Source of the DNA: an uncultured Peptococcaceae bacterium
GTDB taxonomy: Bacteria > Bacillota > Peptococcia > Peptococcales > Peptococcaceae
Assembly: GCA_902492275.1 (NCBI GenBank)
Contig: CABUKW010000009.1
Location: 1 to 44,191 of the forward strand
Length of the DNA: 44,191 nucleotides
Reading direction: 5' to 3'
Made by a program: the position numbers and the translations under genes. The notes beneath the pieces were generated by a model. That model worked only from the letters and a program-made list of their open reading frames with translations, ran no database searches and was not told where the DNA came from. This document shows positions 39,708 to 44,191 of the stretch, piece after piece. Numbering within the stretch: the stretch's first letter is position 1; each line of letters opens with the position of its first letter.

Positions 39708-41197
39708 CCTAAGAACACCTCCGGCAATCCTAATTTAATAATGCCATCTACAATGGCAGCATTGCAGAAGCCCAGAGCCAGAATGGCAATGCCAAAAATA
39801 ATGATTGGAATCAACATTTGCAATGGCAGTTCCAATTTCCCTGTAGGAGGATGAACCTCTTTCAGGCCTGGGTCTGGATTGATAAATACATTTTCCAATA
39901 CGCGGAAGAAGTACACCGCGTTGAGCAAGCTACTGATTACCAGCACAGCCACATAAATGTACTGTCCAGTATCAACTGCGCCCTGCATCAGATACACTTT
40001 GCTGAAGAAGCCGCCGGCCGGTGGAATCCCAATCATACCTAGCGCAGCCACAACTAATGTAAAGACTGTAAAGGGCATCTTCTTCCCAATCTGCCCCAGT
40101 CGGCTGATACGAACCTCACCGAAGCGATATTGAATACCGCCGATTACCATAAACAACGAGCCTTTCATAAAGGCATGATTGATAATGTGCAGAATCGCGC
40201 CAATTAATCCATACATACTGCCGATGGCCAGACCAACCGCAATGTAACCAATTTGGGCCACACTGGAGTAAGCCAGCATTCTGCGGAAATCATCTTGCGC
40301 AATGGCCATAACAGAGCCTAAAATGATACCCATTGCACCCAACACGCCGAGAATGGTTAAGCCATGTTGTACAAACAGGTGCTGCGCGCCAAACAAATAG
40401 AAGAAGAACCGCAGCATTGCATAAGCAGGCACTTTACTCATCGCACCGGAAATCAACGGTGCAGCGCCCGGATGGGAATAGGTATAGGAATCAGGCTGCC
40501 AGCCATGGAAAGGGAACAATGCTGCTTTAATGCCGAAGGCTGCAATCAGCAGCGCAATGGCCATAATCATCAGCGGATAATCCATTTTATCCTGCAGCAG
40601 CACAGACAAATCGGCCATATTCAGCGAACCGGTCATGGAATACATAAACCCGATGGCCAGCAAATATAACGACGCGCCGATAGTACCAATCAGCAAATAG
40701 CGGAACGCCGCCAACGTACCTTTGTTTCCGCCTAACGCGATTAAACCGTAACCGGATAAGGACGCAATTTCCAGATATACATACAGGTTAAATACGTCGC
40801 CCGTTAAAGTCATCCCGCATAAGCCAACGCACAACAGCGCCATCAAGGTGTAATAACCGCCCATATACAGCCAGTTGGATTTTTTCAAAAAGGGTGTACT
40901 GTAAATTGCCGTACACAAGGCCAGGAAGGTAATCATGGCCACAATCACGCCATTTACCGGGTCAATTACAAATTCAATCCCCAGCGGCGGCGCCCAGTTA
41001 CCCATCCAGTAGTGAATGGCTTCGCCGCCTCCGGCAATTACCTGCAGCAGCAAGCCGACAGAACAAAGGAAGGAGCCTAACAACGCAGCCACAGCAATCC
41101 ATTTACCAGCCTGCCGGTGCAGGAAACTGAAAAAAGGACTTAACAGTGCGGCGCTCAAGGGCAGTAATACGATTAAAACAGGAAAGTGTTGACTCAT
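39704..41197 (-). CDS. mnhD: Mrp-type Na+/H+ antiporter subunit D
   Basis: A 497-residue MnhD/MrpD: GDVFNLYVYLEIASLSGYGLIA (conserved glutamate), LLIAAFGIKAALFPFHGWQPDSYTYSHPGAAPLISG, RRMLAYSSVAQIGYIAVGLAIG and HIINHAFMKGSLFMVIGG, with about 14 transmembrane segments. MrpD carries one of the proton half-channels of the antiporter. It follows mnhC with a 4-base overlap, the order C-D being standard. GGAGGG 7 bases before the ATG. Confidence 0.95.
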   Translation of the reverse strand: MSQHFPVLIVLLPLSAALLSPFFSFLHRQAGKWIAVAALLGSFLCSVGLLLQVIAGGGEAIHYWMGNWAPPLGIEFVIDPVNGVIVAMITFLALCTAIYSTPFLKKSNWLYMGGYYTLMALLCVGLCGMTLTGDVFNLYVYLEIASLSGYGLIALGGNKGTLAAFRYLLIGTIGASLYLLAIGFMYSMTGSLNMADLSVLLQDKMDYPLMIMAIALLIAAFGIKAALFPFHGWQPDSYTYSHPGAAPLISGAMSKVPAYAMLRFFFYLFGAQHLFVQHGLTILGVLGAMGIILGSVMAIAQDDFRRMLAYSSVAQIGYIAVGLAIGSMYGLIGAILHIINHAFMKGSLFMVIGGIQYRFGEVRISRLGQIGKKMPFTVFTLVVAALGMIGIPPAGGFFSKVYLMQGAVDTGQYIYVAVLVISSLLNAVYFFRVLENVFINPDPGLKEVHPPTGKLELPLQMLIPIIIFGIAILALGFCNAAIVDGIIKLGLPEVFLG

Positions 41198-41586
41198 TTA
41201 TCTGCCCTCCTCAAAACTTCATCTTCCTCTACCGAGCCATAGGTTTCTTTAATACGCATCAGCAGCGCCAAAGCAACCCCGGTGGTACCAAGGCTAACTA
41301 CGATGGCTGTCAGCATCAGAGCATGAGGCAATGGGTTGATATAGGCATTGGGGTCGGTGGTCAGTCCGTTTAAAATTGGAATCATACCGCCTTCCTTCTG
41401 CGCAAAACACAGATAGAAGAAGATAACGGCGACCTGCATCACGTTCATGGCCATCATCTTTTTCATGTAGTTATTGCTGACAATCATCCCGTACAAACCC
41501 AAGAACAATAAAATCAAGACCAGAGAATAGATCCCTTTGGTGGCCAGAAAATTATTAATGACATCCATTGTACTAGCATCACTCAT
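41194..41586 (-). CDS. mnhC: Mrp-type Na+/H+ antiporter subunit C (NuoK-like)
   Basis: A 130-residue NuoK homologue with three hydrophobic segments: LVLILLFLGLYGMIVSNNYMKKM, MNVMQVAVIFFYLCFAQKEG, and PLPHALMLTAIVVSLGTTGVALALLMRI, the last being the MrpC/NuoK signature. It lies between mnhB (8-base overlap) and mnhD (4-base overlap). Ribosome site GGAGGT 8 bases upstream. Confidence 0.95.
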   Translation of the reverse strand: MSDASTMDVINNFLATKGIYSLVLILLFLGLYGMIVSNNYMKKMMAMNVMQVAVIFFYLCFAQKEGGMIPILNGLTTDPNAYINPLPHALMLTAIVVSLGTTGVALALLMRIKETYGSVEEDEVLRRADK

Positions 41587-42058
41587 GGCAATCTACCTCC
41601 TCCTTATCATCATCTAAACGTTCAATAATTGCATCCATAATATCAATAATGGTCATCATAACGCATACCGTTACGCCGATTTCAATCATCAAAATCCCCA
41701 GCGCATGGAGCTCTGCCCAGTTGTGCATCGGCACCGGCAAAAATGTATAATCCAAAAACTGACCGCCGCCAAACAATGTGAGCCAACCGGTTGCCGCATA
41801 GATAAACGTACCCACGCCGGCACATACAACTGCAATCGGCCCCGGAACATTAAAACTCTTCTTATCGGCGCCCTGAATCAAACGCACCAGCACAATGCCC
41901 ACCGCCAACAGCGCACCGGCCTGGAAGCCGCCGCCCGGGCTGTATTCGCCGTGGGTTAGAATATACATCCCATACACCAGTGTAAAGGGAATGATAATGC
42001 GGAAGGATGAATCCAGAACAATACCGCCGAACGGCTTTTTCAATTTATTATTGTTCAC
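41579..42058 (-). CDS. mnhB: Mrp-type Na+/H+ antiporter subunit B
   Basis: A 159-residue MnhB domain protein with four helices: IIIPFTLVYGMYILTHGEYSPGGGFQAGALLAVGIVLVRLI (split), where HGxxSPGGGFQAG is the family signature. It starts with GTG at 42058, supported by GGGAGG 8 bases upstream, overlapping the preceding gene by 11 bases. Part of the membrane arm of the antiporter. Confidence 0.95.
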   Translation of the reverse strand: MNNNKLKKPFGGIVLDSSFRIIIPFTLVYGMYILTHGEYSPGGGFQAGALLAVGIVLVRLIQGADKKSFNVPGPIAVVCAGVGTFIYAATGWLTLFGGGQFLDYTFLPVPMHNWAELHALGILMIEIGVTVCVMMTIIDIMDAIIERLDDDKEEVDCHE

Positions 42059-42389
42059 GATTGTGTCCTCCCTTCTTTGCGCCCTGTTTTCTGCCCTTCA
42101 GCAGCTTGCCGCCTTCTTCTGTGTTTGCCATCAAAATCAGGCAGGCTGTTAAACCGGACACAAACATAACAGAAGTTTCCCACAAAGTATCGAAGCCTCT
42201 GTAGTCAGCCAGCGTACCGGTAACAATGTTTGGAGAACCGGTATCTACGGCGCTGTTTTCAATATAATATGGTGTAACATGCTGATTGGGCGCCGAATTG
42301 GGGTCGCCAATCACCGGCAAAAAGACGGTACACGCACAAAATAACACAGTGATGACGGTCATCAGAATGGTTGTTAATCCTCTTGCCAT
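42048..42389 (-). CDS. MbhE-like subunit (C-terminal MrpA / N-terminal MrpB segment)
   Basis: A 113-residue protein with a membrane segment at the N-terminus (GLTTILMTVITVLFCACTVF), an extracytoplasmic loop, the conserved DYRGFDTLWETSVMFVSGLTA, and a basic tail. In canonical MrpA this stretch forms the end of one long polypeptide; in archaeal Mbh/Mbs-type systems and here it is a separate gene. Two bases separate it from the DUF4040 gene. Confidence 0.8.
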   Translation of the reverse strand: MARGLTTILMTVITVLFCACTVFLPVIGDPNSAPNQHVTPYYIENSAVDTGSPNIVTGTLADYRGFDTLWETSVMFVSGLTACLILMANTEEGGKLLKGRKQGAKKGGHNREQ

Positions 42390-42391
42390 TG

Positions 42392-42634
42392 TTATTTACA
42401 CCACCGATCCACTTTTTTCAGCGCTGCAACAAAGAATATGGTGGACATCGTCCCGATTACCGCTTCGGTAAAGGCAACATCGGGAGAGCCAAACATAAAA
42501 TAAGTCAGTACAGCGCAGAAACTGAACGCACTGTAAATAATGGTGCAGGCTAAAATATCTTTAATAATCAGAATGCTGACTGTTATGAAAATTAAAAATA
42601 ACAGCAGCAACGCTTCAATCATCAATACTTGCAT
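42392..42634 (-). CDS. DUF4040/MbhD-like subunit (C-terminal MrpA segment)
   Basis: An 80-residue protein with three short helices: IEALLLLFLIFITVSILIIKD, LACTIIYSAFSFCAVLTYFMFG and SPDVAFTEAVIGTMSTIFFVAAL. SPDVAxTEAxVG is the hallmark of the MrpA C-terminal domain (DUF4040, MbhD), placed next to NuoJ-like proteins. AGGAGG about 8 bases before the ATG. With the next gene it reconstitutes the tail that is fused to MrpA in Bacillus. Confidence 0.85.
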   Translation of the reverse strand: MQVLMIEALLLLFLIFITVSILIIKDILACTIIYSAFSFCAVLTYFMFGSPDVAFTEAVIGTMSTIFFVAALKKVDRWCK

Positions 42635-42636
42635 GC

Positions 42637-42966
42637 TTATTCCTCCTCCTTATCCTTGTTTGTCCAAACAGGATGACCGGATTTCAGAGCAGCTTTTCCC
42701 AGGATATGAGTCCCAATCGGGTTAGCCAGAAATACCAGCAAAAAGACAAATACAATTTTAACAGCTAAAAGCGTCGGCCCTTCATGAATGACTAAGCCCA
42801 GACAAGCCAGCATCAAGCCTAAGGTTTCACTGTTCCCGGAAGCGTGCAGCCGGGTATAAAAGTCCGGCAGACGAATCATCCCAATCGCAGACGCCAGAAA
42901 GAAGAACAGACTGGCAACCAGAAGCAGAACCGCGATAGTTTCCCGAATCAACATTCCTGTACTCAT
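42637..42966 (-). CDS. mnhG: Mrp-type antiporter subunit G
   Basis: A 109-residue MnhG: LLLVASLFFFLASAIGMIRLPDFYTRLHASGNSETLG with the signature IGMIRLPDxYTRLHA, three helices, and a charged C-terminus. It overlaps the mnhF stop by 4 bases (ATGA). GGAGG about 9 bases upstream. Confidence 0.94.
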   Translation of the reverse strand: MSTGMLIRETIAVLLLVASLFFFLASAIGMIRLPDFYTRLHASGNSETLGLMLACLGLVIHEGPTLLAVKIVFVFLLVFLANPIGTHILGKAALKSGHPVWTNKDKEEE

Positions 42967-43235
42967 ACGCCCTTTCCTCCCATATATTTTGCTACGATTA
43001 CGGAACAGATGAACCCTAAAATGGCATAAGAAATCGCAATATCCACATACATATCCGGACGGCCGTCAATGTAACCAAACAATACCAACAACAGGATTGT
43101 ATCGGCGCCGATAACGCCCAGACCATTCATGCGGTCATAAATCGTTGGTCCCTGAAATACACGTTGGAGCATGAGTCCAATAATAATTACCACAGCGACC
43201 ATCAGAATGCCCCAGATCACATTCATTGTATCCAT
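42963..43235 (-). CDS. mnhF: Mrp-type antiporter subunit F
   Basis: A 90-residue MnhF with three helices: VIWGILMVAVVIIIGLMLQRV, the conserved GPTIYDRMNGLGVIGADTIL (signature GPTxxDRxxAL), and AISYAILGFICSVIVAKYM. It follows mnhE by 2 bases, with GGAG upstream. Confidence 0.94.
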   Translation of the reverse strand: MDTMNVIWGILMVAVVIIIGLMLQRVFQGPTIYDRMNGLGVIGADTILLLVLFGYIDGRPDMYVDIAISYAILGFICSVIVAKYMGGKGV

Positions 43236-43237
43236 TA

Positions 43238-43816
43238 TTATTCTTCTCCTTCCTCCACTACCGCATAATCAAACGGTTCACCAAACAACTCGGCCACACG
43301 CTTTTGCATGCCGCCGTCCAACAACCCTTCTGCAGCGCCGTCGGTCAACGCATGAATTTCATACAAACCATCTGGCGTTACATTTAACGTAACCGTACCA
43401 GGCGTTAACGTAATGGAATTGGCCAGCGTTGTATGCGCCATTGGATTGTCCATTTTAATTCTAAAACGGATTACCCGTGGATTAATCACCATCTCCGATT
43501 TTACTGTAGCCTTTACAACGTCAATGTTGGCTTTTACCACTTCATTGAGCAGCCACAGCCAGTACAGCGCATATTTGCCCAGCGGCACATCAAAAATGAA
43601 ATATTTCTTTGTTCCATCCGCATTGGGTAAAATCAGAAGTGGTACGCAGATCCAAGCCGATACAATGGCTGTCAGCACCCCGTAAAACAGGAATTTGAAT
43701 TCAAATTTTCCCGACAGCAGCAGCCAGAACACAAACATCACGCAGGCCACTACAATCAAATGCTTTTTCGGCGATCCAACGATGGTTTCATCCTTCAGCA
43801 TATCCTTTGTTTTCAA
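43238..43816 (-). CDS. mnhE: Mrp-type antiporter subunit E
   Basis: About 192 residues with two or three N-terminal helices (KKHLIVVACVMFVFWLLLSGKFE, FKFLFYGVLTAIVSAWICVP) and the conserved soluble part WLLNEVVKANIDVVKATVKSE, RFRIKMDNPMAHTTLANSITLTPGTVTLNV split over about 115-160, typical of MnhE. The start is uncertain: AAGGGGG precedes a GTG (43825) with no spacing, a TTG at 43816 (9-base spacing, used here) and an ATG at 43801. First gene of the eleven-gene operon. Confidence 0.93.
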   Translation of the reverse strand: MKTKDMLKDETIVGSPKKHLIVVACVMFVFWLLLSGKFEFKFLFYGVLTAIVSAWICVPLLILPNADGTKKYFIFDVPLGKYALYWLWLLNEVVKANIDVVKATVKSEMVINPRVIRFRIKMDNPMAHTTLANSITLTPGTVTLNVTPDGLYEIHALTDGAAEGLLDGGMQKRVAELFGEPFDYAVVEEGEE

Positions 43817-43866
43817 ACAAAACACCCCCCTTACTCTAATAATTATTTAAGATTTAGAAAATTTCC

Positions 43867-43908
43867 ATGATACCTTTCATGATACCTGACAAACGGCCAT
43901 ATAGTCAA
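43867..43908 (-). promoter_or_regulatory. Promoter of the Mrp-type antiporter operon
   Basis: TTGACT (43903-43908), 18 bases, TATCAT (43879-43884) on the minus strand; the -10 box is part of a direct repeat AGGTATCATG that recurs 12 bases on (43867-43872 holds a second TATCAT). The repeat may be a regulator site. Upstream to 44191 no gene is seen, only a small inverted repeat ATCAGT-AAA-ACTGAT (about 44064-44078) and GCCTA-GG-TAGGC (about 44005-44016). Confidence 0.55.
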
Positions 43909-44191
43909 TGATTTTTCCCATATTTCCGACTCATCGTCATAAATTGTATAGAATTTTTTCATTATGTTTATCCTATATTAGCAGCGTCTTTATAGCAGAA
44001 AAGCCTAGGTAGGCCAATATATAGCTATCTATTATGATAACACTTTCTTTTGAGCGATAACATCAGTAAAACTGATAAAATTTTATTCGGATAAGTATAA
44101 GCAAGTGTTTTTATTTTTTGCTGCCCTTCGTTTTTATTTGCTACACTTTGCCCGATCCCTCCGTGTACCCGACCATTCGCGCAGAAAAACG

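Noticed and set aside
1..44191. tRNA, rRNA, CRISPR arrays and insertion sequences
   Set aside because: No T-arm-like GGTTCGAAT elements, no regularly spaced repeats, and no transposase with terminal repeats were seen by reading both strands; a covariance-model scan was not possible here.

Overview
The window looks like part of the chromosome of a strictly fermentative member of the Bacillota. Classic A/G-rich Shine-Dalgarno sites precede nearly every gene, sigma-A type promoters are common, and intrinsic terminators end most units. SpoVG and a SigH-type sigma factor are present. The gene set (B12-dependent ethanolamine microcompartment, TRAP and SLC13 carboxylate transport, Mrp-type antiporter) would fit a Negativicute, but that placement is inference. 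Two perfect ParB-binding parS sites (10989-11004 and 29972-29987), plus the ispE-regulator-spoVG neighbourhood, suggest the window lies near the replication origin.

Region 1 (1-9.4 kb, minus strand) is the distal and middle part of an ethanolamine-utilisation (eut) microcompartment locus. In transcription order it reads: lysR regulator, terminator, promoter, eutS, eutP, a eutK-like shell protein with a C-terminal nucleic-acid-binding-like domain, eutE, three eutM/pduA-like shell genes (two encode identical proteins), eutT, pduL, eutJ, a conserved eut hypothetical, eutN, and the start of a pduS-like gene cut by the window edge. Shell, aldehyde dehydrogenase, phosphotransacylase and cobalamin adenosyltransferase/reductase together form the acetaldehyde to acetyl-CoA to acetyl-phosphate core. 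The lyase genes eutB and eutC are not in the window.

Region 2 (9.5-17.9 kb) holds a TauE-like permease, a broken Crp/Fnr gene, a parS site inside a 40-bp perfect palindrome, a UPF0158 gene, a large imperfect palindromic element, a (33-aa peptide)-prmA-rsmE operon, a marR-membrane protein-MFS exporter operon with a consensus promoter and twin operators, and an Rpn-like nuclease. Region 3 (18-24.4 kb) holds a TRAP transporter (dctP and fused dctQM) behind a long leader containing a terminator, then spoVG, a GntR/FadR regulator and ispE. A short promoter-terminator unit sits just upstream of ispE.

Region 4 (24.4-36.2 kb) holds a DUF255 thioredoxin-fold protein, a serine-recombinase homologue lacking its catalytic serine, a Crp/Fnr regulator next to an SLC13 carboxylate permease, a second parS, cysK-sigH, glpK with a nitrilase-family gene, and on the plus strand a marR gene translationally coupled to a YczE-like membrane protein fused to a cytidylate-kinase-like domain. 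Region 5 (36.2-44 kb) is an eleven-gene Mrp/Mnh-type cation/proton antiporter operon (E-F-G-[split A]-B-C-D plus two further large antiporter-like subunits and an 80-aa membrane protein). It is tightly overlapping and read from one promoter at the right end.
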